DNA of 47,405 nucleotides. Origin: TMED23 sp913054205 (lineage in GTDB: Bacteria > Pseudomonadota > Alphaproteobacteria > Rhodospirillales > UBA2165). Under the pieces are notes generated by a model that was not told where the DNA came from, searched no databases, and saw nothing but the letters and a program-made list of their open reading frames with translations. Positions 7,847 to 16,395 of this stretch are shown piece by piece. Both the position numbers and the translations under genes were made by a program. The stretch is taken from the NCBI GenBank assembly GCA_046582495.1, contig JAYGEG010000018.1, positions 1 to 47,405 of the forward strand, read 5' to 3'. The number at the start of each line of letters is the position of its first letter. The first letter of the stretch is position 1.

Positions 7847-9328
7847 ATGACAATATTAACTTCATCGTCATTCTGGCGTAGGTCAGAATCCAGTTCCCGA
7901 AAGGATTCTGGACCCTGGATCAAGTCCAGGGTGACGATAATGATTATGTTGACTGCGGTTTTACTGGCTTCACCCGCCCACGCCCAAAAGCGCGTGCCGG
8001 AAACGCAGACTGAGATTAAGCTCTCCTTTGCTCCTTTGGTGCGAACGGCTGCGCCGGCAGTGGTCAATATATTCACCCGAAAGACCGTGACGACGCGTTC
8101 CTTTTCTCCTTTATTTGATGATCCTTTTTTCCGGCGCTTTTTTGGTGATCAATTTCGCTCCGGAAAGCGGTCGAGAAAAAAAGTTCAGAACTCCCTTGGT
8201 TCCGGCGTCATCGTCAAGGCAGATGGCACAATCATCACCAATCATCACGTCATTAAGGGCGCCGATGAAATTACGGTCGTATTGTCCGACCGCCGGGAAT
8301 TTGATGCTAAAATTATCGGCAGTGATGGGCGCACGGATTTGGCCGTGCTGAAAATAAATGCTGGACGCGAAAAATTGCCGTTTTTGGCTTTTCGCGATTC
8401 AGATGACCTCGAAGTCGGAGATCTGGTGCTCGCCATTGGCAACCCCTTCGGTGTTGGCCAAACGGTGACCAGTGGTATCGTTTCTGCGCTGGCGCGAACT
8501 CAAGTCGGCATCAATGATTTGAACTTCTTCATCCAGACGGATGCGGCGATCAATCCAGGTAACTCAGGCGGCGCTTTAATTACGATGGACGGAAAATTGG
8601 TGGGCATTAACTCAGCGATTTACTCGAAAGGCGGTGGCTCCGTTGGTATTGGTTTTGCCATTCCAACAAATATGGTGCGAACAGTCTTGTTAGGCCTCAC
8701 CGGAGGCGGACGGATTGTGCGACCTTGGATTGGCGCCGAAGGCCAAGGGGTAAATTCTGACATAGCCGCCTCTATTGGGATGAAACGACCTGTGGGTATT
8801 TTGATCAATGGAGTCTATCCTAAAGGGCCAGCCAACCGAGCAGGAATCAAAGTAGGTGACGTGATTATTGGCGTTAGAAATCACGATGTGAACGATACAG
8901 AATCACTGAGGTTTAGGATTGCCACCAGCCCAATTGGTCAAACCCTGAAAATCAAATTGATCCGCCGTGGAAAAGTGCGTTTCGTTAATTTTCCAGTGGA
9001 AGCGCCACCTGAAAAGCCCAAGATCAACAAAACCGAGCTCAGCGGCTATAATCCACTGCAAGGCGTTACCGTCGGAAATCTTTCACCTGCGCTATCGGAC
9101 CAAATTGGCATGAACCTTTTGTCGCGCGGCGTGGTGATTTTGGAAATTCGGCGGGGCTCAGCTTCGCAGCGCTTTGGCTTTAAACCCCGCGATATTGTCA
9201 AAGAAGTTAACGGTGATGAAATTAGGACAGTGGGCCAATTGCAAAGAGTATTGTCTCAAAAATCAAAGCAATGGAATATATCCATTAATCGAAACGGCAA
9301 AACCTTATTGATGGCGATCAATCGGTGA
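7847..9328 (+). CDS. degP: DegP/HtrA-family periplasmic serine protease with two PDZ domains
   Basis: Degrades or refolds damaged envelope proteins. Counting from the ATG at 7847 (493 residues), the trypsin-like domain spans about 60-285 with the triad His134 (TNHHVI), Asp164 (RTDLAV) and Ser240 (GNSGG). Two PDZ segments follow. A hydrophobic stretch and ASPAHA|Q cleavage-like site lie at residues 32-47. The start is uncertain: residues 6-31 are encoded by a palindromic repeat. An ATG at 7940 inside the frame has AGGG at 7928-7931 and would give 462 residues, but a signal peptide with no positive n-region. The stop overlaps rarA (GTGA). Confidence 0.93.
   Translation: MTILTSSSFWRRSESSSRKDSGPWIKSRVTIMIMLTAVLLASPAHAQKRVPETQTEIKLSFAPLVRTAAPAVVNIFTRKTVTTRSFSPLFDDPFFRRFFGDQFRSGKRSRKKVQNSLGSGVIVKADGTIITNHHVIKGADEITVVLSDRREFDAKIIGSDGRTDLAVLKINAGREKLPFLAFRDSDDLEVGDLVLAIGNPFGVGQTVTSGIVSALARTQVGINDLNFFIQTDAAINPGNSGGALITMDGKLVGINSAIYSKGGGSVGIGFAIPTNMVRTVLLGLTGGGRIVRPWIGAEGQGVNSDIAASIGMKRPVGILINGVYPKGPANRAGIKVGDVIIGVRNHDVNDTESLRFRIATSPIGQTLKIKLIRRGKVRFVNFPVEAPPEKPKINKTELSGYNPLQGVTVGNLSPALSDQIGMNLLSRGVVILEIRRGSASQRFGFKPRDIVKEVNGDEIRTVGQLQRVLSQKSKQWNISINRNGKTLLMAINR
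7864..7938. repeat. Dispersed palindromic repeat inside the 5' end of htrA
   Basis: A 75-bp element with inverted ends ATCGTCA (7864-7870) and TGACGAT (7932-7938). It holds two hairpins: ATTCTG/CAGAAT (7870-7875 with 7884-7889) and CCCTGGA/TCCAGGG (7913-7919 with 7925-7931). A related element lies at 17023-17104. GATTATG occurs on both sides (7843-7849 and 7942-7948), 99 bases apart, which looks like a duplicated target and keeps the htrA frame. Confidence 0.7.
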
Positions 9329-10629
9329 CAACGTTATTTGAATCGCAGGCTCCGAGGCCTCTGGCAGATACTCTGCGTCCACAGACTTTGGATGAAGTTG
9401 TCGGGCAAGATCATTTGCTGGGCAAAGAGGCGCCCCTTGGCCGGATGTTAGCAAGTGGCCGGATGGTTTCGCTTTTGCTGTGGGGGCCGCCGGGTACCGG
9501 CAAGACCACGATAGCGCGGTTACTTGCCGAGCACACCAATTTGCATTTTGAGCCATTGTCGGCAGTATTTTCTGGCGTCGCTGATCTTCGAAAGGTATTT
9601 GAAGCATCGAAAAACCGCCGGGAAGCCGGGCGCGGAACATTGTTGTTTGTTGATGAAATCCACCGCTTTAATAAAGCTCAACAAGATGGATTTTTACCCT
9701 ATGTCGAGGACGGCACGATCACACTCGTTGGGGCAACGACGGAAAATCCTTCTTTCGAGCTCAATGCAGCGCTTTTGTCTCGCTGTCAGGTGTTTGTGCT
9801 CAATCGTTTAGATGACGCGGCGCTAGAAGAATTGCTGGTCCGGTCGGAAGAATTGGACCAGAAACCGTTGCCACTTGATAAAGATGCCCGCGCCGCTCTT
9901 CGGGCGATGGCTGACGGGGATGGGCGCTATTTATTGAATATGACAGCGGAAATTTTGCTTTTGCCATCTGATCCGGTATTGGATACCGCAGCGCTCACAG
10001 AGATCGTGCAAAAGCGGATGCCGCTTTATGACAAGGCGCAGGACGCGCATTACAATCTCATTTCGGCGCTGCACAAGAGTCTGCGCGGATCAGATGTGGA
10101 TGCCTCACTCTATTGGTTGGCGCGGATGTTGTCGGGCGGCGAGGACCCGCGCTATATCGCACGGCGTCTGGTGCGCTTTGCCTCAGAAGATATAGGCATG
10201 GCTGATCCCAATGCACTGCCACATTCAATTGCCGCCTGGGAGGCTTATGAGCGCATTGGCTCTCCAGAGGGAGATCTGGCGATTGCGCAAAGTGTGATTT
10301 ATCTCGCGACGGCACCAAAATCCAATGCCGCCTACTCGGCGTTTAAAACTTCAATGCGGTCGGCTAAAGAGACCGGCTCCCTGTCTCCGCCCAAACATAT
10401 CTTGAATGCACCCACAAATTTGATGAAAGATTTGGGGTATGGTGCAGGGTATGAATATGACCACGATGCAGAAGACGGTTTTTCCGGCCAGGATTATTTC
10501 CCGGAAGAAATGCAGCGAGCCAATTTCTATCGCCCGGAAGGCAAAGGGTTCGAGAAGGAAGTTGTGAAACGCTTAGATTACTGGCAAAAACTCTGGCAGG
10601 AGAAAATCCAGGAGAAGGGCGAGACATGA
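9325..10629 (+). CDS. rarA: Replication-associated recombination protein RarA (AAA+ ATPase)
   Basis: A 434-residue clamp-loader-like ATPase acting at stalled replication forks. Walker A GPPGTGKT is at residues 54-61 and Walker B FVDEIHRF near 108-115. The sensor-1 block TTENPSFELN and the RarA C-terminal domain (GSDVDASLYWLARMLSGGEDPRYIARR) follow. The start is GTG at 9325, overlapping the htrA stop by four bases, and the stop overlaps the crcB ATG, so htrA-rarA-crcB are one translationally coupled unit. Confidence 0.96.
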   Translation: MTTLFESQAPRPLADTLRPQTLDEVVGQDHLLGKEAPLGRMLASGRMVSLLLWGPPGTGKTTIARLLAEHTNLHFEPLSAVFSGVADLRKVFEASKNRREAGRGTLLFVDEIHRFNKAQQDGFLPYVEDGTITLVGATTENPSFELNAALLSRCQVFVLNRLDDAALEELLVRSEELDQKPLPLDKDARAALRAMADGDGRYLLNMTAEILLLPSDPVLDTAALTEIVQKRMPLYDKAQDAHYNLISALHKSLRGSDVDASLYWLARMLSGGEDPRYIARRLVRFASEDIGMADPNALPHSIAAWEAYERIGSPEGDLAIAQSVIYLATAPKSNAAYSAFKTSMRSAKETGSLSPPKHILNAPTNLMKDLGYGAGYEYDHDAEDGFSGQDYFPEEMQRANFYRPEGKGFEKEVVKRLDYWQKLWQEKIQEKGET

Positions 10630-11006
10630 ATATGATTCTATCGATAGCTGCGGGCGGTGCGATTGGTGCTGTGGGGCGCTATTTAACGATGGTGGGCATC
10701 GGCCAATGGATAGGTCACGGTTTTCCCTACGGTACGCTTATCGTCAATATTGTTGGTTCTTTTGCGCTTGGCTCGCTGATAGAAATACTAGCTTTAACCT
10801 GGTCGCCAAGTGCAGAAATTCGAGCGTTTTTTATCGTTGGTTTGCTCGGAGCCTTTACAACATTTTCAACATTTTCTTTGGATGTCATTACCCTGATTGA
10901 ACGCGGTGAATTTTTGCCGGCAGCTTCGTATATAATTGCATCGGTCGTGGTTTCGATTGCAGCGCTCTTTTTTGGTATGATGATTTTTCGCCACATTTTG
11001 GCGTAA
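10626..11006 (+). CDS. crcB: Fluoride ion channel CrcB/Fluc
   Basis: A 126-residue four-helix inner-membrane protein that exports fluoride as an antiparallel dimer. The motifs GGAIGAVGRYL (N-terminal), YGTLIVNIVGSF with the conserved Asn, and GLLGAFTTFSTFS with the Phe-box TTFSTF are all intact. Its ATG overlaps the rarA stop as ATGA. No fluoride riboswitch was recognised upstream, as expected for a gene embedded in a coupled operon. Confidence 0.95.
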   Translation: MNMILSIAAGGAIGAVGRYLTMVGIGQWIGHGFPYGTLIVNIVGSFALGSLIEILALTWSPSAEIRAFFIVGLLGAFTTFSTFSLDVITLIERGEFLPAASYIIASVVVSIAALFFGMMIFRHILA

Positions 11007-11018
11007 TGGATAACGATA

Positions 11019-12029
11019 ATGATAACTCTACAAACACTTCAAGTTAAAGAAGACGATGACGGCATTCGCCTCGATCGTTGGTTCAAACGACATTTTCCGG
11101 ATATTGGTCATGGACGCTTGGAAAAGATTTTGCGTACCGGACAAGTTCGCCTAGATGGTAAACGCGCAAAATCAAACACGCGCATCGAAGAAGGCCAGGA
11201 AATTCGGGTGCCGCCGGTGAAGGCTGATTCCAAGCCCCGACCAAAAAAAGTCACCAAAGATAATGTGACGGACCGCGATGTCGAAATGCTGCGCCAATCT
11301 GTCATCCATAAAGATGACCACATCATCGCGATTAATAAACCGGCTGGATTGGCAGTGCAGGGCGGCTCTGGTATCAGCAAGCATGTTGATGCGATGCTCA
11401 ACGGCTTGCAGTTTGAAATGAAAGAACGACCCAAGCTCATTCACCGGCTGGACAAAGATACGTCTGGTGTATTGCTGTTAGCGCGCACGGCCAAAGCTGC
11501 ATCTATGCTAACCAAAGCCTTTAAAACCAAAGACGTCCATAAAATCTATTGGGCAGTGGTGGTTGGCATGCCGAAAATTAAATATGGCAAAATCGATATG
11601 GCGCTGGAAAAAAAATCCGGCAAGCATGGTGAGCAGGTTGTGGCTGATGAGGATGGCAAGCGCGCGGTCACGTATTATCGCACCGTTGATAACGCTGCTG
11701 GTAAAGCGAGCTGGTTGGCCATGATGCCGGAAACCGGTCGTACCCATCAATTGCGCGTGCATTGCAAAGAGCTGGGAACACCGATTTTGGGCGATGGCAA
11801 ATATGGTGGCCGTGAGGCGTTTCTTGAAGGTGCAGAGGGTGTCGCTCAACAGCTTCACTTGCACGCCAAAGCAATTAAATTTCCGCATCCGGCCGGCGGT
11901 TTTTTTCAAGTTGTTTCCGATCTATCTGATCATATGCGGAATACCTGGAAGTATCTCGGCTTTGACGAAAAGATGGTTGTTGATCCGTTCGAGGATTTCT
12001 ACGAGCAATGGTACGCCGATCGTGAGTGA
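11019..12029 (+). CDS. rluC: RluC/RluD-family 23S rRNA pseudouridine synthase
   Basis: A 336-residue enzyme converting uridines in 23S rRNA to pseudouridine. An S4 RNA-binding domain covers about residues 14-75 (IRLDRWFKRHFP). The catalytic domain follows, with motif HRLDKDTSGVLLLAR at 142-156, where Asp145 is the nucleophile, and the later RTHQLRVH motif. Length and domain order fit RluC; RluD and RluA subtypes cannot be told apart by eye. The stop lies inside the next gene's start region. Confidence 0.93.
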   Translation: MITLQTLQVKEDDDGIRLDRWFKRHFPDIGHGRLEKILRTGQVRLDGKRAKSNTRIEEGQEIRVPPVKADSKPRPKKVTKDNVTDRDVEMLRQSVIHKDDHIIAINKPAGLAVQGGSGISKHVDAMLNGLQFEMKERPKLIHRLDKDTSGVLLLARTAKAASMLTKAFKTKDVHKIYWAVVVGMPKIKYGKIDMALEKKSGKHGEQVVADEDGKRAVTYYRTVDNAAGKASWLAMMPETGRTHQLRVHCKELGTPILGDGKYGGREAFLEGAEGVAQQLHLHAKAIKFPHPAGGFFQVVSDLSDHMRNTWKYLGFDEKMVVDPFEDFYEQWYADRE

Positions 12030-12708
12030 TCCCGAGGGACAGCCATTGCGTCTGGTCGTGCTTGATTGTGACGGCACGTTGGTCGATTCACAAAAAGCTA
12101 TTGTCGATATGATGAATGCGACGTTTGATGCGCATAATTTGGCGCGCCCGGACCGGAATGAAATACTTCGAGGCGTGGGGCTTGAATTGAGTGTCGGGAT
12201 CGAACGTCTGTTACCGGAAAATCACGGATTGGATCTCACTGAAATCGATGCAACCTACCGCCGGCTTGCGACAGAACTCCGGCTAACGGGTGGTCATCAG
12301 GACCCGCTTTATCCCGATGCTAAGGAAGTCATTCAGGCGTTTGATCAAGCCGGCTGGCTACTGGGTGTCGCGACTGGCAAAGCCCGGGCAGGGCTAGATC
12401 ATGTGCTGGACCTCCATGGTCTCAATGATTTGTTCATAACCAAGCAGACATCAGATAGTGCGGCAGGCAAGCCCAATCCGGAAATGTTGCTGAATGCCAT
12501 GCGGGATAGTGGTGTTGATGCAGAAAATGTTTTCATGGTCGGCGATACGACCTATGATATCCATATGGCGGTTAACGCTGGTACTAAATCCATCGGCGTT
12601 AGCTGGGGTTATCACGAAGCGGAAGAACTTCTGGAAGCCGGGGCGAATACAGTCGTTCATAGCTATAACGAACTCTTTGCTGTTCTTGAGGAAATGACTC
12701 AAACATAA
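12022..12708 (+). CDS. HAD-superfamily phosphatase (phosphoglycolate-phosphatase-like)
   Basis: A 228-residue phosphatase of the Gph type. Motif I DCDGTLVDS places the nucleophile at Asp15 and the acid/base at Asp17. KPNPEM carries the conserved lysine, and GDTTYDIHMA is the metal-binding motif IV. The GTG at 12022 was chosen because the reading frame upstream of it overlaps rluC and has no HAD sequence. It overlaps rluC by 8 bases. The HAD gene next to rluC and ATP12 is a recurring alphaproteobacterial neighbourhood; the true substrate is unknown. Confidence 0.88.
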   Translation: MSDPEGQPLRLVVLDCDGTLVDSQKAIVDMMNATFDAHNLARPDRNEILRGVGLELSVGIERLLPENHGLDLTEIDATYRRLATELRLTGGHQDPLYPDAKEVIQAFDQAGWLLGVATGKARAGLDHVLDLHGLNDLFITKQTSDSAAGKPNPEMLLNAMRDSGVDAENVFMVGDTTYDIHMAVNAGTKSIGVSWGYHEAEELLEAGANTVVHSYNELFAVLEEMTQT

Positions 12709-12733
12709 ATTGAGCCAGATTAGGAGAGAGCTT

Positions 12734-13144
12734 ATGAAAACAGCAATTCGCATTTTTGGCGGCATTATTGTCCTTGTCATCGCCTTGGGCGCGGCAGGCG
12801 TTGCCATTATTCTGTCTACCAGTCCTGAGGAAATTCGCGATTTCCTTGCCGCTCAGGTGAAAGAGGCAACGGGCCGTGATTTGGTGATCAAGGGTAAGCT
12901 TGATCTCGAAATTTCGCTGGTGCCAAGCCTGGTGATGAATGACGTCACTTTTTCCAAAACAAAATGGGCTTCAGCGCCGCATATGCTGTCCCTTAAAAAG
13001 CTCGAAGCCGGTCTTGAGCTCATGCCGTTATTACAAGGAGAAATCCAGCTTACTCAAATAGTCTTGATCGAGCCGAATATTCAGCTCGAGACGAATGCTG
13101 AAGGAATCGGCAGTGGCCTTAAATCTCTGTTCGGTGGAAAATAA
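12734..13144 (+). CDS. AsmA-family N-terminal domain, stand-alone short protein
   Basis: A 136-residue protein with one N-terminal membrane anchor (about residues 5-28) followed by a segment typical of the AsmA start: EIRDFLAAQVKEATGRDLVIKGKLDLEI-like text and a VTFSKTKWA element. Full AsmA proteins are several hundred to more than a thousand residues and are bridge-like envelope proteins; here only the N-terminal module remains. The ATG at 12734 has AGGAGAG at 12722-12728. The stop TAA overlaps the ATG of the next gene, so the short form looks like a settled gene rather than a ragged break. Confidence 0.75.
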   Translation: MKTAIRIFGGIIVLVIALGAAGVAIILSTSPEEIRDFLAAQVKEATGRDLVIKGKLDLEISLVPSLVMNDVTFSKTKWASAPHMLSLKKLEAGLELMPLLQGEIQLTQIVLIEPNIQLETNAEGIGSGLKSLFGGK

Positions 13145-13860
13145 TGGCGGAATGGTCGGGCGCTAAGCGGTTTTACAAAGAGGCGAGTGCCATCGAAGGG
13201 GAGGATGGCGCGTATCTGATTGCTCTTGATGGTCGCTCGGTCAAAACGCCTATCGGTGCGGAACTCGCGGTCAAAAGCCAGCCGCTCGCCGAGACGATGG
13301 CGGCAGAGTGGGAGGCGCAAGTGGAGACCATCGAACCTCACACCATGCCAATGTGTAAGTTATCCGCAACCGCGATTGACCGATTGCAAAGCAGGCGCGA
13401 CGAAGTCATCGGTATTACGCTAAAGATAGCCGAGACTGATTTGCTGTGTTACCGAGCTGAGGAACCAGAAGATTTGGTGGTCCGCCAGCGAGATTCCTGG
13501 CAGCCAGAACTTGACTGGGCCAAACAGGAATTATCAGCAGAACTTGCTGTGACCACCGGCATTTTGCCGATTAACCAACCTGAAAACGCGTTGATTGCAC
13601 TCCAGGCAGTCTTATCAGAACTGGATGATTTTCAATTGATGGGCGTGACAAATGCGGCGGCGGCGGCGGGTTCGCTTATTTTGGCGCTCAGCATGCACAG
13701 AGGGCGAATTACGGCAGAGACAATGTTCGAAAAATCTGTATTAGAAGAAAAACATCAGATGGAGAGGTGGGGTGAAGATCAAGAAGCCTTGGAGCGGCAT
13801 CAACGCATCCATACAGATATTTTGGATTCTTCTCGTTTTTTGGAACTCTGGGAATCTTGA
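13144..13860 (+). CDS. ATP12-family F1-ATPase assembly chaperone
   Basis: A 238-residue ATP12 protein. In mitochondria ATP12 escorts the F1 alpha subunit during ATP synthase assembly; bacterial copies are found in alphaproteobacteria. Visible family marks are the RFYKEASA-like start, ALDGRSVKTPIGAELAV, AEWEAQVETIEPHTMPMCKLSATAIDR and the C-terminal KSVLEEKHQMERWGEDQEA. It overlaps the AsmA-like stop by one base. Confidence 0.92.
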   Translation: MAEWSGAKRFYKEASAIEGEDGAYLIALDGRSVKTPIGAELAVKSQPLAETMAAEWEAQVETIEPHTMPMCKLSATAIDRLQSRRDEVIGITLKIAETDLLCYRAEEPEDLVVRQRDSWQPELDWAKQELSAELAVTTGILPINQPENALIALQAVLSELDDFQLMGVTNAAAAAGSLILALSMHRGRITAETMFEKSVLEEKHQMERWGEDQEALERHQRIHTDILDSSRFLELWES

Positions 13861-13935
13861 GACTGGATCAGGTGTTCATGGTCGGGTAATAGTTATCAGC
13901 TAGTTTTTAAGCACTGCTTTAGATGGGGCGATACG

Positions 13936-15468
13936 ATGTTTGAAATTATCAGACAACTCGAAGAACGACGGGCACGGGCACGAGCGGGCGGCGGTAAAAA
14001 ACGTGTCGATGCTCAACACAAACGCGGCAAACTATCTGCCCGGGAACGCATCGATCTGCTGTTTGATCCGGATACTTTTGAAGAATGGGATATGTTCGTC
14101 GAGCACCGCTCGACAGATTTTGGCATGGAAGAAAATACCATTCCCGGCGACGGAGTGGTGACTGGCTATGGCACGATTAATGGACGCACTGTTTTTGTCT
14201 ATAGCCAGGACTTTACCGTGTTTGGTGGCTCGCTGTCGGAAACCCACGCGGAGAAAATCTGCAAAATTATGGATCAAGCGATGAAGGTTGGCGCGCCAGT
14301 GATCGGCCTCAATGATTCCGGTGGTGCGCGCATTCAAGAAGGGGTTTCCGCTTTAGCTGGTTACGCCGAAGTGTTTGCCCGCAACGTCATGGCCTCCGGG
14401 GTTATTCCGCAGATTTCAACAATCATGGGGCCCTGTGCTGGCGGTGCGGTTTATTCGCCGGCGGTCACAGACTTTATCTTTATGGTTAAAGATACATCCT
14501 ACATGTTCGTCACCGGGCCTGATGTTGTCAAAACCGTGACCTTTGAGGAGGTTACGCAAGAAGAGCTCGGCGGTGCGATGACCCATACCAGCAAATCCGG
14601 CGTCGCCGATCTCGCATTTGAAAATGATGTCGATACGATTGAGCAGTTGCGCCGTTTTATGGATTTTCTGCCATCGAACAATCGGGAATATTCCCCGATC
14701 CGGCCGACAGATGATCCGGCTGATCGCCAAGAGCCGTCGCTGGACACATTGGTGCCGGACAATCCAAACGAATCCTATGATGTCAAAGAACTCATTTCTA
14801 AGATTGTCGACGAAGGCGATTTTTTTGAACTGAAACCATTTTTTGCTGCCAATATGGTGACCGGCTTTGGCCGCATGGAAGGCGCAACGGTTGGTATTAT
14901 TGCGAATCAGCCTAAGATTTTAGCGGGTTGTCTGGATATTGATGCATCGGTTAAATCGGCGCGCTTCATTCGTTTTTGTGACTGCTTTAATATTCCAATT
15001 ATCTTGTTGGTTGATGTTCCGGGGTTTTTGCCGGGAACTGCTCAGGAATATGGCGGGCTGATTCGTCACGGCGCAAAGCTGCTCTATGCCTTTGCCGAGG
15101 CTACTGTCCCTAAGGTTACGCTGATAACCCGAAAGGCGTATGGCGGTGCCTACATCGTTATGGGCTCCAAACATTTGCGCGGAGATGTCAATTTTGCCTG
15201 GCCGAGTGCTGAAATCGCGGTGATGGGCTCAAAGGGCGCGGTGGAGATCATTTTCCGGGCAGATATAGACGACGAAGAAAAAATCGCCGAGCGGGAAAAA
15301 GATTACCAGGCTCAATTTGCAAATCCGTTCCGAATGGGTGCGCGCGGCTATATTGATGATGTCATCATGCCGCACAATACGCGCTGGAGAATTGCCAAAT
15401 CATTGCGCATGCTCAAAACTAAAAAAATGGAAAATCCGTGGAAGAAACACGGCAATATTCCCCTATGA
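13936..15468 (+). CDS. pccB: Propionyl/acyl-CoA carboxylase, carboxyltransferase (beta) subunit
   Basis: A 510-residue carboxyltransferase that moves the carboxyl group from biotin to propionyl-CoA, giving methylmalonyl-CoA. The crotonase-like N and C halves are both complete: RERIDLLFDPDTFEEWD, the GGSLSETHAEKICKIMDQA block, GGARIQEGV, and in the C half VDVPGFLPGTAQE and KAYGGAYIVMGSK. Length is standard. GGGGCG lies before the ATG. The partner alpha subunit is at 42671, about 27 kb away. The stop overlaps the next start as ATGA. Confidence 0.95.
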   Translation: MFEIIRQLEERRARARAGGGKKRVDAQHKRGKLSARERIDLLFDPDTFEEWDMFVEHRSTDFGMEENTIPGDGVVTGYGTINGRTVFVYSQDFTVFGGSLSETHAEKICKIMDQAMKVGAPVIGLNDSGGARIQEGVSALAGYAEVFARNVMASGVIPQISTIMGPCAGGAVYSPAVTDFIFMVKDTSYMFVTGPDVVKTVTFEEVTQEELGGAMTHTSKSGVADLAFENDVDTIEQLRRFMDFLPSNNREYSPIRPTDDPADRQEPSLDTLVPDNPNESYDVKELISKIVDEGDFFELKPFFAANMVTGFGRMEGATVGIIANQPKILAGCLDIDASVKSARFIRFCDCFNIPIILLVDVPGFLPGTAQEYGGLIRHGAKLLYAFAEATVPKVTLITRKAYGGAYIVMGSKHLRGDVNFAWPSAEIAVMGSKGAVEIIFRADIDDEEKIAEREKDYQAQFANPFRMGARGYIDDVIMPHNTRWRIAKSLRMLKTKKMENPWKKHGNIPL

Positions 15469-15950
15469 TATCGTTTATGATGCGTCTTTTGGTGTTGATA
15501 ATTTTGGCGAGTTGGATATTTGCGCCGGGGGCCCAAGCGGCTGATCGTCATGCGGGCTATTATAATCCAAAGCCTAAGAGAATTGAAACCTATCGCGCAC
15601 GGGCTCGGGTTTTACAGAAATCAAATAAGGCAAATCGGTTGGCATTTGTGACCGGCATGGCGACCGAAACCTTGCGGCGACCCTATCCACCGCAATATGC
15701 GATATTTGCAAAAGGCGTTAATTCTGAAAAACTTATCATTGTCAGCAATATAAAAGGCAAGCTGGATACAATTTATCGGGTGAGGGCATTGCTGGCGACA
15801 TTGACCTCGGTAGCGCGAAAATCGCCAATATTTAAAACCTTTAAAGTTGAAGCCATTTTAAATTTCTTCGATTTAGCAAAGATGCTCGGATTTCGTCAAA
15901 TTACGATTAGTGACGGTGATACATATACTCACCAAGTGCTGTTGAAGTAG
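15465..15950 (+). CDS. Small secreted protein of unknown function
   Basis: A 161-residue protein with a signal peptide (hydrophobic LLVLIILASWIF, cleavage-like AQA|AD near residue 24). The mature part is basic, with no cysteine and no recognised catalytic motif. The central segment AFVTGMATETLRRPYPPQYAIFA and later ISNIKGKLDTIYR-like text suggest one compact domain. The ATG at 15465 overlaps the pccB stop, implying translation coupled to pccB. A second ATG at 15477 would also leave a usable signal peptide. No function is proposed. Confidence 0.7.
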   Translation: MISFMMRLLVLIILASWIFAPGAQAADRHAGYYNPKPKRIETYRARARVLQKSNKANRLAFVTGMATETLRRPYPPQYAIFAKGVNSEKLIIVSNIKGKLDTIYRVRALLATLTSVARKSPIFKTFKVEAILNFFDLAKMLGFRQITISDGDTYTHQVLLK

Positions 15951-15959
15951 GATAGTAAA

Positions 15960-16385
15960 ATGAATTTTATGCGCAAAGAATATCGCCCGGAAACGGACAT
16001 CACGAGCTTTCACGTTCATTTTTATTATGACGGATCAACCAAACAGCATGCCGCGAATTTACGCCGTGAATTAGACCATCGTTTTGGCGATCGATTAACG
16101 ATCGGCCGCTGGCGAGATAAAGCACCGCAAGGACCGCATCCGGTGTCGCATATTCAAATTGATTTTCCACATGATTTGTTTAACGTGATAGTGCCATTTT
16201 TGGCGCTCAACCGCGGCGATCTTCACATTTTATTGCATCCCAATACCGGCAACGGTTATGAGGATCATACTCAAAATGTAATGTGGATTGGACCGAGTAT
16301 TCCGCTCAGCGAGACTTGGATGAAACGTAATCGGGAACGCCTGCAAAAAGCGGCCGAAGAAATGGCTGCGCAAAGTAAATCATAG
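15960..16385 (+). CDS. DOPA 4,5-dioxygenase-like family protein
   Basis: A 141-residue protein matching the DOPA-dioxygenase-like family (PF08883 by recall). Marks are the early TSFHVHFYYD (histidines near 18 and 20), GPHPVSHIQIDF in the middle, and the late HPNTGNGYEDHTQNVMWIG, which supplies further His residues. In fungi this family opens DOPA in betalain-type pigment synthesis; bacterial members mostly have no known substrate. A GGAT-type ribosome site precedes the ATG, 9 bases after the previous stop. Confidence 0.82.
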   Translation: MNFMRKEYRPETDITSFHVHFYYDGSTKQHAANLRRELDHRFGDRLTIGRWRDKAPQGPHPVSHIQIDFPHDLFNVIVPFLALNRGDLHILLHPNTGNGYEDHTQNVMWIGPSIPLSETWMKRNRERLQKAAEEMAAQSKS

Positions 16386-16395
16386 AGTAAATTTG

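Noticed and set aside
11794..12021. A longer reading frame for the HAD phosphatase starting inside rluC
   Set aside because: The first 76 codons overlap rluC in another frame and carry no HAD motif; the GTG at 12022 gives the normal family start.
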